Assembly: GCF_000384335.2 (NCBI RefSeq)
Contig: NZ_KQ031382.1
Span: 3,545,545-3,609,544, forward strand
DNA: 64,000 nucleotides
Reading direction: 5' to 3'
Origin: Hyphomicrobium sp. 99
Lineage (GTDB): Bacteria > Pseudomonadota > Alphaproteobacteria > Rhizobiales > Hyphomicrobiaceae
Part shown: positions 48,946 to 59,191 of the stretch, in pieces
Layout of the letters: every line of letters begins with the position of its first letter
Numbering within the stretch: position 1 is the stretch's first letter
The notes under the pieces: generated by a model
The model's input: only the letters and a program-made list of their open reading frames with translations
What the model was told of the DNA's origin: nothing
Databases searched by the model: none
Position numbers and translations under genes: made by a program

Positions 48946-49418
48946 GGCAGCTGCTACCGACACAACCCCTGAGGAGCCGAAGTACTCCACATCGCTCGCG
49001 ACCATCCTCCACATGTGGTCCTCGGGCAACGCCGCTGACGTAAGGCCAGACATTGAGAGCAGTCAGCAAAGTCAGCGCGCCACGCGCCTCGAAAGCACGC
49101 GTTGAATCGCCCAAACTCGAATACGAAATAGCCGACAATTAGAATTGCCGGAGTCGATCGCAGAAGACGCCTCGGGTAACGGAATCCGCAGCGACTCCGC
49201 TATCATTCGCCTCTCGATGCAGGGACATCGTGAAGCATAGGCTCCCGAAGCAAAGAGCTTCGCAACTGCACCAATTTTGAACATCGTACATTATTGCTTG
49301 ACTTCCCTTGCTCGCGTCGCAAACTTGCCGTGTTCGAGGCTGTACGCGCGGCTGGAACAGACAGAGGAGATGCACGGCGTTTCGTGCGACGAACTAACGG
49401 AAAGAATATCTCTACCAG
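48946..49418. other. 473-bp intergenic region between rfbC and a glycosyltransferase
   Basis: It must hold divergent promoters for rfbC and the glycosyltransferase at 49419. A TTGACT at about 49297 is a plausible -35 element for the latter. I see no gene or strong hairpin. Confidence 0.5.
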
Positions 49419-50354
49419 ATGTCCGTTAGCTATCTGATCAGCTCGTATAATAAGGCCGAATATCTCGCAGCAGTGCTGGAGAGCGTCGCTGCTGAACTCG
49501 CCGTAACTGGAGGCGAAGTCTTCATCATCGACGATGGATCGAAGGATGCGTCATGGTCCCTCATCCGGAAGTTCGCCGAAAGTGATCGTCGCATCAGCTG
49601 CCGCCGCCAAGAAAATCGCGGCATCTTCAATGTCACCAATCAGCTCATCGAATTTGCGACTAAGCCGTGGTTGCGGATCATCGATTGCGACGATCCTCTC
49701 ATCGGCGGGTCGACTTCATTGATGGTGAAATTGGCTGAGGAGAATGGCGCCGACTACATCTTCGGCAAAACCTTGATGTACGGCCCTCAGCCGCTGACCG
49801 ACGAGCAAGCCAAAAGCCACCAGCGCCATCCATCGAGCGTCACGATACTTTCCGATCCGCTCCGATATGCAATTAGAGACTATAACCACATACCAACTGC
49901 TGCCCTCATGCGGCGGCTGAGCATTCCATCTGCTCTTCGTCTCAACGAAAATCTGATTTCATGCCAGGATTTGGCCCTAGCGCTCCCCGTCTTCCAACAG
50001 GCACGCGTCGCCCGTATCGATGTAGCTGTCTGCCATCAGCTGGTTCGTAACTGCAAAAGATTATCTGCAAACGAAGCCCTCACCTACTTTCAAACGATCC
50101 AGATTCTCAAGGAGTTCGGCGCATCCAGGTTCGATGAGAACTACCGTTACTTGTCCGCGAGAAAGACAGTTTCGCGAGCTTTGAAGTGGATGCGGCACGA
50201 GAAACTCATCACCAGTGCTCCGCAATTGTACGCGCGGCTTCTGTTTCTCTACACGACGCTACTTGTATCCAACCCCACGAGATGGGAGTACTATCTCGAC
50301 AGTGCAGCCGAGCCTTATGCCGGCTTCATTCCTGCAGATCGGCGCGTGTATTAA
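49419..50354 (+). CDS. Glycosyltransferase family 2
   Basis: This is a GT-A fold glycosyltransferase. VSYLISSYNKAEYLAAVLES opens the domain, VFIIDDGSKDASW and LRIIDCDDPL carry the nucleotide-sugar and metal-binding acidic residues. 311 residues. It has no signal peptide or membrane helices, so it acts in the cytoplasm, probably in building the polysaccharide that receives the rhamnose made by the neighbouring operon. Donor and acceptor unknown. Confidence 0.85.
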   Translation: MSVSYLISSYNKAEYLAAVLESVAAELAVTGGEVFIIDDGSKDASWSLIRKFAESDRRISCRRQENRGIFNVTNQLIEFATKPWLRIIDCDDPLIGGSTSLMVKLAEENGADYIFGKTLMYGPQPLTDEQAKSHQRHPSSVTILSDPLRYAIRDYNHIPTAALMRRLSIPSALRLNENLISCQDLALALPVFQQARVARIDVAVCHQLVRNCKRLSANEALTYFQTIQILKEFGASRFDENYRYLSARKTVSRALKWMRHEKLITSAPQLYARLLFLYTTLLVSNPTRWEYYLDSAAEPYAGFIPADRRVY

Positions 50355-50431
50355 TGCGCTAAACGGTTGACGTCACTTTCAGACGAATGCCCATCCAATA
50401 GAACGCCCGTCTTCGGCTTGAGATCGATATT

Positions 50432-51583
50432 ATGCGCATATTGATGTTCTTGCCCCGGCACATGCGTTTCGGTCCAAGCAACGCATCGTCGATAGACCTG
50501 TGCGTTCGCGATCTCATCGCGGCGAGCCGCTACCGAGACACAACGACGGTTGTCTGCTGCGAGAACGAAACACTTTTCTCCGAAATCGACGTGATGACCT
50601 ACTCACGTGCCGTCGACGATTCCCGGCGGCGCAAGGTCGCGTTTGCCGTGGACCAGGTTGCACGCACCGCGCCCGATCTGATCGTTGTGCAACAACATCT
50701 GCCGACCGCTGCGGCACTTGCATTGCGCACTCCTGTGCCGGTGGTTCTTCACAAGCACAACATGATCAAGCCCATCCCGAGCCGCGGTTTATGGAGTGCG
50801 ATTAGGCGACGTCTCAAGCTCAATCAATATCGCTCGCTTGCCGGCATGATATTCGTGAGCGACATCTGCCGGAAGATGTTTGTGGAGGACTGGCCTGAGG
50901 TGCGCTTGCCATCTTCCATTGTCTATAACGGGCTGGACTTTTCACACTGGCAGCCATCGACGCCGAAGCTCGACGAAATCATTTGCGTTGGCCGCGCCGC
51001 TCCCGAAAAAGGTATCAAAGAAGCGGCGTTGGCGGTCGTAAGCGTTTTAAAGGAACAGCCCAGCTGGCGCGCGCGCTTCATTCTGAGCGAACCTGACCGT
51101 TTTCCAACCTATCTCGAGGAGGTTCTCGCGGTCATCCGGCCTATGGAAGACAGGGTAACCGTTTTGGTCGGCCAGCCCTTCGCCGTGGTGAAGGAACACT
51201 GTCAGAATGCGGCAATCGCGATCATTCCTTCCAAATGGAAAGAACCCTTCGGCCGCACAGCGCTTGAAGCCCACGCGGCAGGTTGTGCGGTCGTCAGCTC
51301 GGGCACCGGAGGATTATCCGAGATTGCCCCTGAGCAGACGCTACTGCTCCCTCCGAATTTCACAGCTGACCATATTGCAGAACTCTTGCGCAGGCTCGTC
51401 CTCGACCACGAGTTCCGAGTTCGATTAGCTTCGGCTGGACGGGACCACTGCGCCCAAAAATTTGCGCTCTCGGCAGTCGCCCGCGAGGCGGATGATTTCT
51501 ACGAATTGGCGGTAGCACAACGTACGAGCGGCCTCGGCGCTGCACACGCGTTGGCACCTCAAGAGTCGGCGAGCGCCGGCTGA
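50432..51583 (+). CDS. Glycosyltransferase family 4
   Basis: This is a GT-B fold enzyme of family 4. The donor-binding C-terminal half shows ICVGRAAPEKGIKEAALAV and the EPFGRTALEAHAAG motif with its conserved Glu pair. The N-terminal half contains VVLHKHNM. 383 residues. It follows the GT2 gene by 77 bp in the same direction. Confidence 0.87.
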   Translation: MRILMFLPRHMRFGPSNASSIDLCVRDLIAASRYRDTTTVVCCENETLFSEIDVMTYSRAVDDSRRRKVAFAVDQVARTAPDLIVVQQHLPTAAALALRTPVPVVLHKHNMIKPIPSRGLWSAIRRRLKLNQYRSLAGMIFVSDICRKMFVEDWPEVRLPSSIVYNGLDFSHWQPSTPKLDEIICVGRAAPEKGIKEAALAVVSVLKEQPSWRARFILSEPDRFPTYLEEVLAVIRPMEDRVTVLVGQPFAVVKEHCQNAAIAIIPSKWKEPFGRTALEAHAAGCAVVSSGTGGLSEIAPEQTLLLPPNFTADHIAELLRRLVLDHEFRVRLASAGRDHCAQKFALSAVAREADDFYELAVAQRTSGLGAAHALAPQESASAG

Positions 51584-51645
51584 TGCATCTAACTCGCGCT
51601 GTTCGCGCCGTGATGCTCCGATGCATGCCTCCGTCACGACCGGAC

Positions 51646-53442
51646 CTAGCGATATCCGAAGTTTTCAAAATCCTTCGTCAGGTTGACGGAATAATAGGGA
51701 TCTTCTTCGGCGGACCTCCATTTCGATCTCATGTACGCGGTCTCGCGCCGCGCACGCTCGACATTTTGGGGCAACGCATCTGAGCCGCGTGAGACGCTCT
51801 CCAAATGATAGAGTTCCGCATAGGGCGTCCAGACATTGAAATAACCCGCCGCACGAACCTTCAGACAGAAGTCCACGTCGTTGAAGCTGACAGGCAGGTT
51901 CTTGTCATCCAGGCCGCCAACCTCTTTGAAGATCTCTCTTCGAACGACGAGACAGGCTCCCGTAACCGCGGAAAGATTTTGCAAGATCCGCAGTCTGCAA
52001 AAATATCCGGCATGATCTCGGGGGAAGTGCTTGTGCGAGTGGCCCGACACACGGCCAATGCCCATGATCACGCCCCCATGCTGCAGCGTGCCGTCTGGAT
52101 AATATAGCTTGGCACCGACGCAGCCGATATCGGGCTGCATAGCCCACGAGGCCATCTCCGTAAGCCACTCTGGTGATATGACGTCGACGTCATTATTTAT
52201 GAGACCGATCAGCGGCGCGTCGGAATGCTCGACGGCAAAATTATTGATCGCCGAATAGTTGAACGGTCCATCGAACCGCAGCACGCGGCAGTGCGGCATC
52301 CCCTGGATCTCCGCCAAATACTGCAACGCTTTTAAATCCCTTGAACCATTATCGACGATAATGAGCTCATAATTTCCGTATGTCGTCTTATCGCGAATGG
52401 AGTTTACGCAAGCTCGCAAGAGATCGACTTTATCACGCGTAGGAATAATGAGACTGACCCGCGGATTTGGATTGGGCAGCTCGAGCCGCATACGGTAGAA
52501 AGGTGTGTTCGGGGCCGGCTCGACCTTTGCTGCAAGTCCGATCCTTTCCACATGTTCCTCCAGCGCTCTCAAACCCGCGGAATAGGCATAGTTTTTCGCA
52601 TCGACCGAGGATGCCGCGGACCCTTCCGCCGCACGCCAATGATAGAGAATTTTCGGGATGTGCCGAATGTTCTTCTGATCGACCCGCTCGAAAATCCGCA
52701 GAGAAAGATCGTAGTCCTGGCTCCCATCGTATCCAGAACGCCATCCGCCGACCGCACGTATGTTCCGCGCGCGATGAACCGTGAGGTGGTTCAAATAATT
52801 TTGTGAACGGAAAAGCTCTCTCGAAAAATCGGGCTTGAAGTAGGGATCGTAGCGCTGGTCGTCGGCATCCAGCTTGTCTTCATCGCTATAGATGAGTTCA
52901 GCTTCGGGATACCGAGAAATCTCGAACGCGACTTCGGCAAGCGCGTGCTCTCTAAGAACGTCGTCGTGGTCAACCAAAGCGATCCACTCGCCGTCCGCAA
53001 GCGCGAACGCAGAGTTGGTCGCGCTAGCAATATGTCCGCTTTCAGTTCTGAAGACGACCTTGATCCTGGGGTCGCCAGCTGCGTATGACTCCAGCAGCGC
53101 CCGGACGTGCGGAACCGTCGAACAATCATCCGCGATGCAAAGCTGCCAATTCTCGTAGAGCTGCCGTTTGACGCTCTCAATGGCCTCCCGCAAGTACTTT
53201 TCGGGCGTATTATAAACTGGCATTACGATCGATATGAGCGGCTGGTTCCTGAGCCGCGCTATCCGATCAAGAACCGCCTTCCGGTCCCGATAAAAATCAA
53301 AATCATGGCGGTTTATCCATGATGAGTAGCTGTGCGGAGCGTCGCCTATTTGTTTGATCTTCGCGATGAAGGCCCTTCGCTTCGATCTGTTGGCAGGATG
53401 TCGCCAAAATGCGCGAAGCCTCAGTTTCAGGCCGCTATGCAT
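51646..53442 (-). CDS. Bi-domain glycosyltransferase (two GT2 domains)
   Basis: Two GT2 domains lie in tandem in one 598-residue protein: domain 1 at about 68-300 (ISIVMPVYNTPEKYLREAIE, IALVDHDDVLREHALAEV, SDEDKLD) and domain 2 at about 328-560 (VSLIIPTRDKVDLLRACVNS, NNDVDVISPEWLTE). Such pairs add alternating sugars or synthesise repeat units. It converges on the GT4 gene. Confidence 0.87.
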   Translation of the reverse strand: MHSGLKLRLRAFWRHPANRSKRRAFIAKIKQIGDAPHSYSSWINRHDFDFYRDRKAVLDRIARLRNQPLISIVMPVYNTPEKYLREAIESVKRQLYENWQLCIADDCSTVPHVRALLESYAAGDPRIKVVFRTESGHIASATNSAFALADGEWIALVDHDDVLREHALAEVAFEISRYPEAELIYSDEDKLDADDQRYDPYFKPDFSRELFRSQNYLNHLTVHRARNIRAVGGWRSGYDGSQDYDLSLRIFERVDQKNIRHIPKILYHWRAAEGSAASSVDAKNYAYSAGLRALEEHVERIGLAAKVEPAPNTPFYRMRLELPNPNPRVSLIIPTRDKVDLLRACVNSIRDKTTYGNYELIIVDNGSRDLKALQYLAEIQGMPHCRVLRFDGPFNYSAINNFAVEHSDAPLIGLINNDVDVISPEWLTEMASWAMQPDIGCVGAKLYYPDGTLQHGGVIMGIGRVSGHSHKHFPRDHAGYFCRLRILQNLSAVTGACLVVRREIFKEVGGLDDKNLPVSFNDVDFCLKVRAAGYFNVWTPYAELYHLESVSRGSDALPQNVERARRETAYMRSKWRSAEEDPYYSVNLTKDFENFGYR

Positions 53443-53504
53443 AATTTTCCTGCACCCATTATTTGAAAAAAATGGACATATGACTTTCTCGGAAATCTAG
53501 CTAC

Positions 53505-54380
53505 TCAACTGGTCGAACTAATTCGCTCGACCACCGCCTTTGTTAGCGCAACGACCTCAGGGAGAGCACTCCCGTATTTCTCGCGCGCCGAGCGAAACAC
53601 GCCTAGCCCCGGATGGGTAGCCGCATTCTGCAAAGCGCTGGTATAGGGGACGGGCCGGGCAATCGCGTTGAGATGATGCAGACCCTGTTTGATGTGATGC
53701 AACATCTCACGCTGCACCGTGTTCGTTGCCTGATACTGCGTGATCAACGGATGAACCTTCACCTGCGACGCAAGATCGAGATCGTCGGCCAGAATGAATT
53801 TCAAGAAATCCGTAAGCGTCGAATACGCATTCGTCTCCAAGCTCGTGGGCGCTAAAATGTGTTCGGCGAGCCTCATCGCCGCAAGCCCGAGAACGCCTGG
53901 ACCCGCAGGACAATCGATCAAAATGGCGTCGTAGCTCGCATCGATTTTCGAAAGCTCGGATCGGAGCGCGCCGGAAAGCAGAACATCAAGCCGGTCCTTG
54001 CGCTTCTTTCGCCGGGCTACATGCTCGAACTCCGCCATCTCTTTGAGGAGCTCGTGGTTCGACGGCAAAATGTCGATGTATCCCGTCTGCCTGTCACGAA
54101 GCTCGATCAAATCGCCCGCTGCGACTCGATGCGAGGCCAGACGCATACTCCGCCCGCCGGCGAAAGCTTGCAGCATGGCGGCCAAGCCGATCTGGCGTTG
54201 CCGCAATTGCTGCTCGGCGTCGATGCTGAGAAGCGCCTTCGTAACTCCGGCTTGCGGATCGGCGTCGAGAACTAGCACCCGCGCGCCATAGGAAAGCGCC
54301 AAGCCGTCTGCGAGCATCATCGTGGTCAGTGATTTGCCCACGCCACCCTTTGGGTTGGCGATCGCGATCGTAACGCTCAT
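53505..54380 (-). CDS. Solitary ParA-family ATPase
   Basis: This is a ParA/MinD-type ATPase of 291 residues with the deviant Walker A ANPKGGVGKSLTT and LVLDADPQAGVT, then LIDCPAGPGVLGLAAM. No ParB-like gene or obvious parS cluster is adjacent, so it is an orphan that may position a protein complex or polysaccharide machinery rather than segregate DNA. Its position beside the glycosyltransferases may be chance. Confidence 0.87.
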   Translation of the reverse strand: MSVTIAIANPKGGVGKSLTTMMLADGLALSYGARVLVLDADPQAGVTKALLSIDAEQQLRQRQIGLAAMLQAFAGGRSMRLASHRVAAGDLIELRDRQTGYIDILPSNHELLKEMAEFEHVARRKKRKDRLDVLLSGALRSELSKIDASYDAILIDCPAGPGVLGLAAMRLAEHILAPTSLETNAYSTLTDFLKFILADDLDLASQVKVHPLITQYQATNTVQREMLHHIKQGLHHLNAIARPVPYTSALQNAATHPGLGVFRSAREKYGSALPEVVALTKAVVERISSTS

Positions 54381-54600
54381 CGACCCGCGTCCGCGGCTAC
54401 TATGGTTCGACCCATACGATGAAAATCATCGCCTCGCAGCGGTCTCAGCCGATCGGAGTGACGACACACGCTAAACGCAAAGACAGGCTCGTAAAGCCGA
54501 CATTCGAGCATGCAAACAACGTCCCACCCAGTTCCGCGGAACACTACGTGGAGGCTGGCCCAAATGCTAGCGTCCAAATTCCAGCGCCCATGCGACCAGC

Positions 54601-54786
54601 CTATTTCTTATTGTCGCTGGGAGGGCGCCGCGACGGACCGTCATCGAAACGCCATGGGCTGTTTTTGCGCGCGCGCTCCGCCGCTGCCTCTTTGTCGATC
54701 TTGGGCCGCTTGTTCGGTCGCTCTACTTCGGCCCCCTCGTTAACGGCCTGCGGTGCGCGCTTGCTCATCCAACCAAGAATACCCAT
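54601..54786 (-). CDS. Small basic hypothetical protein
   Basis: The 61-residue product starts MGILGWMSKRAPQAVNEGAE and is rich in Lys, Arg, Pro and Glu, probably unstructured. An AGAGG ribosome binding site lies 8 nt upstream, which supports translation. I do not recognise a family. Confidence 0.5.
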   Translation of the reverse strand: MGILGWMSKRAPQAVNEGAEVERPNKRPKIDKEAAAERARKNSPWRFDDGPSRRPPSDNKK

Positions 54787-55199
54787 CGATTTTTCCTCTG
54801 GGAGAATCGCAAAATCGTAAGGGCCGAGATTTGCGGGCCGATTGCGCTTATCCTGTGGCTACCCGTTTTCGGACTGGCCGAGCAGATCGCGTGAAATTTA
54901 TCTCGCACCGGATCGCAGGCTTCTTTGGTTCACCAATTTTGCAGCAAAATAAAAATATGCCGCGCGCGTCTCATGGCTGGACTATTCACGACCTCACGCC
55001 CACTATTAGAACGTGCTGCACGGCCGACCGGCCCGATGATGAGGCACCGCCACGTGAGTCATGAAAATTTAATCCCGCTCCGAAGAGACTGGCTTCGGAG
55101 TTGGTGCGAAACCGTCAGGCACACGGCGCAGTAGTATAGACGGCAATAAATATTCGGTCGCTATTCGTAGCTGACCCCAAGCGACAAGGCTCTCACGTA
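54787..55199. other. 413-bp intergenic region
   Basis: I see no gene, tRNA or clear hairpin here. It separates the 61-residue ORF from the TPR gene on the other strand and should contain both promoters. Confidence 0.5.
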
Positions 55200-55709
55200 G
55201 TGAAGCGCGTAATCCGAGTAGCAGCCGCCATTTTCATCCTCGCATCAGTAGACGCTCGCGCGGACGCCGCATCCGACTGTAACGATGGGTCCAATCTACC
55301 CCGACAGATAAAGGGATGCACCCAGGTCATCCAACGCACGATGCTGACCGATGCGCTTTCGACCGCCTATATGAATAGGGCCATCGCCTATGCGCAGCGT
55401 CGGGAAAACACCAAGGCCCTGGCAGACTTCACCGCGTCCATTCACGCCGACCAGGCCAACAACTTTGCGTATTACAATCGCGGCAACGTATACCTCGACT
55501 TGCGGAAACCGCGCCAAGCGATAGCCGATTTTACCAAGGCGCTTGAACTTGCCCCTGACATGTCGCCCGCGCTCCTCAACCGGGCGTTGGCCAACGAGAT
55601 GATTGGCGAACGCGACGCGAGCATCGCTGACTTCCGCGCCGCGTTGCAGCTCGAGCCGACGCTCACCGCAGCGTCCGAAGGCTTGAAGCGATTAGGCGCC
55701 TCGCCCTGA
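55200..55709 (+). CDS. Secreted TPR-repeat protein
   Basis: This is a periplasmic protein of 169 residues with a signal peptide (IRVAAAIFILASVDARADAA) and about three tetratricopeptide repeats (AYMNRAIAYAQRRENTKALADF, AYYNRGNVYLDLRKPRQAIADF, ALLNRALANEMIGERDASIADF). Such proteins mediate protein contacts. Start is GTG at 55200. No partner gene is evident. Confidence 0.8.
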   Translation: MKRVIRVAAAIFILASVDARADAASDCNDGSNLPRQIKGCTQVIQRTMLTDALSTAYMNRAIAYAQRRENTKALADFTASIHADQANNFAYYNRGNVYLDLRKPRQAIADFTKALELAPDMSPALLNRALANEMIGERDASIADFRAALQLEPTLTAASEGLKRLGASP

Positions 55710-55820
55710 CGACGGCAGACGCCGTGCCTTGATCGAAGTCCGCTCGCGCACTGGCGCGCGATAGCTGATCTTCAGTTCGATGGAATTTCTGCGATCTCGA
55801 TACGAGAGCTTTGAGGGCTA

Positions 55821-55896
55821 TGGTGCCCAGGGCCGGAATTGAACCAGCGACACTGCGATTTTCAGTCGCATGCTCTACCAACTGAGCTACCTGGGC
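55821..55896 (-). tRNA. tRNA-Phe (GAA)
   Basis: A 76-nt cloverleaf on the minus strand has the acceptor stem GCCCAGG/CCTGGGC, D-loop AGCTCAGTTGGTAGAGC, anticodon loop CTGAAAA (anticodon GAA), T-arm GCTGGTTCAATTCCGGC and an encoded CCA. Confidence 0.95.
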
Positions 55897-55985
55897 CTGC
55901 CTCCGCGGCGCTGAGCCCCGAGCGAAGTAGAGGGGTCTTATAGGGGCGTGATCCGCAGGATGCAAGCACCTCAACACTCAGAATT

Positions 55986-56210
55986 TCAGTCTTCTTCATC
56001 TTCGCCATTTGGTCGCTGGGACGGGCCTTTCGCCGACGGGTCATCGCCCTCGTCTTCTTCCCTGCCGCCAATCGCGTAGCTGCCGCTGAACCACTTCGCG
56101 AGGTCGATGTCCGCGCAGCGCTTCGAGCAGAACGGGCGATAGGCTTCGACCGCGTCCTTTCCGCAGATAGGACAACGCAAAGGCTTACTGGCGGAACGGG
56201 ACGCAGCCAT
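55986..56210 (-). CDS. yacG: DNA gyrase inhibitor YacG
   Basis: YacG is a small zinc protein that binds gyrase. The four Cys are in LRCPICGKD and [17 protein letters not shown]. 74 residues, with an acidic C-terminal tail. It starts 8 bp after maf, the usual arrangement. Confidence 0.92.
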   Translation of the reverse strand: MAASRSASKPLRCPICGKDAVEAYRPFCSKRCADIDLAKWFSGSYAIGGREEDEGDDPSAKGPSQRPNGEDEED

Positions 56211-56218
56211 TGGCGCGC

Positions 56219-56875
56219 TCAATCGCGATCGACTTCGGCGTATTTCAGCCAATTGTACTGGATCGGAAACTTTTCCGAGTTGAGGAGGCTGACGACCTCG
56301 GTCAGCGGCAGGCCGACAACGTTCGTATAGGAGCCGATGAGCCGCTGAACAAAGCAACCGGCGAGCCCTTGAATGGCATAGCCTCCGGCTTTGCCGCGCC
56401 ATTCACGCGACGCGATATAGGATTCAAGCTCTGACCGGTTGATGTAGCGAAAGCGCACTCGCGTATCGACGATCTTGGTGCGAACCCGATCGTCCGGCGT
56501 GATCAGACAGATACAGGTCTGAACCTTATGCGTGCGGCCCGACAGAAGTTGTAGAGACGCCATCGCTTCTTCGATGTGCGTCGGCTTCATCAGAACCTTC
56601 CGGCCCATCGCGACGACCGTATCGGCGGCGAGAATGTACGCCCCGGCGAGATCCCGATCGTTCGCGATCTGGTTCCGCGCAACCTCGGCCTTCGCCCGCG
56701 CGAGCCTCGAAACAAGCGCGCGCGGCATCTCTCCCCGCTTCGGCGTCTCGTCGATCGACGCCGGCCGCAAGGCATCAGGCGTGACCCCGACTTGCGCCAG
56801 GAGCGTCACGCGCCGCGGACTGGCGCTCGCCAGAACGAGTTGCGGCCGCTCGATTTCGGTCTTGGTCTGCGCCAT
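56219..56875 (-). CDS. maf: Maf-family nucleotide pyrophosphatase
   Basis: Maf/YceF proteins hydrolyse non-canonical nucleoside triphosphates to prevent their use in nucleic acids. [19 protein letters not shown] and [17 protein letters not shown] are the family marks. 218 residues from ATG 56875; another ATG at 56953 (MSSFLPSFAR) is possible. yacG follows in the same operon. Confidence 0.9.
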   Translation of the reverse strand: MAQTKTEIERPQLVLASASPRRVTLLAQVGVTPDALRPASIDETPKRGEMPRALVSRLARAKAEVARNQIANDRDLAGAYILAADTVVAMGRKVLMKPTHIEEAMASLQLLSGRTHKVQTCICLITPDDRVRTKIVDTRVRFRYINRSELESYIASREWRGKAGGYAIQGLAGCFVQRLIGSYTNVVGLPLTEVVSLLNSEKFPIQYNWLKYAEVDRD

Positions 56876-57110
56876 TTCCCGCGCCAGCGTTCGCCGCAGC
56901 GTTTCACGGCCGGGCGCCTCGGAGCGCGCGAAGGAAGGAAGAAAACTGCTCATAATTGTCGTTATCATAATCGTGACCAGGGGACCATAAACGTCAGGCG
57001 AACCAGCCGTTGGCGGACAATGACCGAAGGCTTGCGCCGTTAGCAAGAGCCGCCCGCGTTGCAGCGGGCAACAAAACAGGGCATGAATAGCGCATTCTTT
57101 AACAAAATTG

Positions 57111-57827
57111 ATGGCGGCAATGGCTCTGAGACCGGACCCGGCGGACATCCTTGCTCGAACGCCGCTTTTCGGCACCCTCGATGAGCCGAGCCGCAAGGCC
57201 GTCGCCATCGAAGTGCGGGAAGCCGCCTATGAGCCCGGCCAGATCATTTTTTCGCGCGGTCAGCCGGGGTCCGAACTGCATATCGTGACCAAGGGCCGCG
57301 TCCGGCTGTCGGTGCTGACGTCCGACGGGCGCGAACTCTCGTTCGCCCATGTCGAAGCGCCATCGATATTTGGAGAACTTGCCGTATTCGACGGAAGGCC
57401 CCGTTCGGCCGACGCGACGGCGGTCAACAAGGTCGAGACGCTGATGCTCTCGAAGGCCGCGTTTCTCCGTTTGCTCGGATCGCGCCCCGCCGTCGGCGAA
57501 GCAGCCGTGCGCTTTCTCGCCGGACGATTGCGCGACGCCGACGAGCAGCTCGAAGCCATCGCCCTGCATCCAATCGAGGCAAGGCTCGCGCGCTTCTTCC
57601 TCGCAGCGGTACGCCAGAAGGATCCCGCCGGCAAAGCCGAGAAGATTTCGCTCGCATTACCGATTTCGCAAAGCGAGCTCGCTCTACTCGTGGGGGCGAG
57701 CCGCCCCAAGGTCAACGCGGCTCTGGGCTTACTTGAATCGGAAGGCGCCATAGAGCGCCGGGGTCAGCAGGTCGTGTGCGATATCGCGGCGTTGAGCGGC
57801 ATCGGCCGCCTCGACGAAAAGGAATAG
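57111..57827 (+). CDS. Crp/Fnr-type transcription regulator
   Basis: This is a Crp-family protein with an N-terminal cyclic-nucleotide-binding domain (about 15-130, IIFSRGQPGSELHIVTKGRVRLSVL, SIFGELAVFDGRPRSADATA) and a C-terminal winged helix (about 165-225, ISQSELALLVGASRPKVNAALGLLE). The cAMP-binding loop FGELAVFDGRPRSA fits true ligand binding. The gene directly precedes a class III adenylate cyclase by 32 bp. ATG at 57111 or 57120 can start. Confidence 0.87.
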   Translation: MAAMALRPDPADILARTPLFGTLDEPSRKAVAIEVREAAYEPGQIIFSRGQPGSELHIVTKGRVRLSVLTSDGRELSFAHVEAPSIFGELAVFDGRPRSADATAVNKVETLMLSKAAFLRLLGSRPAVGEAAVRFLAGRLRDADEQLEAIALHPIEARLARFFLAAVRQKDPAGKAEKISLALPISQSELALLVGASRPKVNAALGLLESEGAIERRGQQVVCDIAALSGIGRLDEKE

Positions 57828-57859
57828 CCGCCTTTGCACGCATTCGCCGGGCGACACAA

Positions 57860-59191
57860 ATGACGATCATCGATCGGCAAAAACGGCAAACACGACCGGC
57901 AATTCTGCCGGCGCCGGTCGCGGGCGCATTGCGTGCGATCCGCTCTTTCATCCGCCGCGTTGCAAGTTTCGGCATCGAGGGCTATCCGCCGGAAATTCAG
58001 CGGCGGCTGAAGATTGTCAACGTCTTCTCGTCCCTCGTCGTTGTGACGACGTGCATTTACGCCATTCAACTTTGGGCATCGGGCAACAAGGAGATGATGC
58101 CCGTCGTCTACATCAACCTCGCGCTCGCGTTCCTCGTCGCGCTCGTACCCTTCATGCATCGGATCAACGAACTCGCGGGAGGACTTCTCCTCGTTTTCGC
58201 GGAATTCGTCGCGTTGATCGGCTTCACCTCATTCTTCGGACGTCTCGGAGGCGCGCCGTTGCAATACGTAGTAGCGGCGGCAGCCCCTTTCGTCATTTTT
58301 GAAGCGCGCCGTTTCTGGCTGATCCTTTCCATTGTCTTCGCCGCGTTGGTCTTGCATTTGATCGCGTGGTTTCAATTCCCAATGGAAGCCGTGCAGCTCA
58401 AGGATGACGACCCAATTATAAGCTCGCTCTACATCCAGGGCGCCGTCACCACCTTCGGCTTGATCGCAGCTTGCGTGTACTACGCCTTCGACCTTTTCGA
58501 GCGCGCCAAAGCCGAAACGGAATCCGTGCTCCGCAACGTGCTCCCCGACAGCGTCGTCGAACGGCTCAAGGCATCGCCGGGCGAAACCATCGCCGACGGC
58601 TTCTCCGAAGCCTCTGTCTTGTTTGCGGACATCACCGGTTTCGTCAGCATGGCGCGCGGCCTTGGGCCCGAGAAGACGGTGGCGCTCTTGAACAGGCTCG
58701 TCAGCGCATTCGATGAGCTTGCCGAACGCCACGGTGTCGAGAAGATAAAGACGATCGGCGACGCGTACATGGTGGCATCCGGCGTGCCGGTCCCGCGTAA
58801 GGACCACGCGCACGCACTCGCCGCAATGGCGCTCGACATTGTCCTCGCCGTCAAAGAGGTGAGCGCCGCCGAGAACGTTCCGCTGAATGTCCGCATCGGC
58901 ATGGCGAGTGGACCGATGATGGCGGGCATCATAGGCAAGAACAAATTCAGCTATGACGTGTGGGGAGACCCGGTCAATCTCGCGAGCCGTCTCGAGCAAT
59001 CGAGCGTTCCCGGCCGTATTGCGATTTGCCCGTCGTGCTACGCAGCCTTAAGCGACGCATTCGCAATCGAACCGCGCGGCGTCATCGAAATAAAGGGAGT
59101 GGGACCGCAGGAGTCCTGGTTCTTGCTTGGCCGCATAGCGACGAGCGGCGCTACCGTCAGCCCTTCCAGTGCAGCGAGCACACGAGCGTGA
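57860..59191 (+). CDS. Membrane class III adenylate cyclase
   Basis: This is a 443-residue protein with about six membrane helices (about 50-215) followed by a class III catalytic domain (about 250-420). The metal-binding Asp residues are in VLFADITGFVSMARG and IKTIGDAYMVASG; SYDVWGDPVNLASRLEQ is the transition-state motif. It follows the Crp-type gene in an apparent operon. The C-terminus overlaps the UPF0262 gene on the other strand by 35 bp. Confidence 0.9.
   Translation: MTIIDRQKRQTRPAILPAPVAGALRAIRSFIRRVASFGIEGYPPEIQRRLKIVNVFSSLVVVTTCIYAIQLWASGNKEMMPVVYINLALAFLVALVPFMHRINELAGGLLLVFAEFVALIGFTSFFGRLGGAPLQYVVAAAAPFVIFEARRFWLILSIVFAALVLHLIAWFQFPMEAVQLKDDDPIISSLYIQGAVTTFGLIAACVYYAFDLFERAKAETESVLRNVLPDSVVERLKASPGETIADGFSEASVLFADITGFVSMARGLGPEKTVALLNRLVSAFDELAERHGVEKIKTIGDAYMVASGVPVPRKDHAHALAAMALDIVLAVKEVSAAENVPLNVRIGMASGPMMAGIIGKNKFSYDVWGDPVNLASRLEQSSVPGRIAICPSCYAALSDAFAIEPRGVIEIKGVGPQESWFLLGRIATSGATVSPSSAASTRA

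Noticed and set aside
55663..55977. 104-codon minus-strand frame over tRNA-Phe
   Set aside because: It reads through the tRNA gene and is not protein-like.
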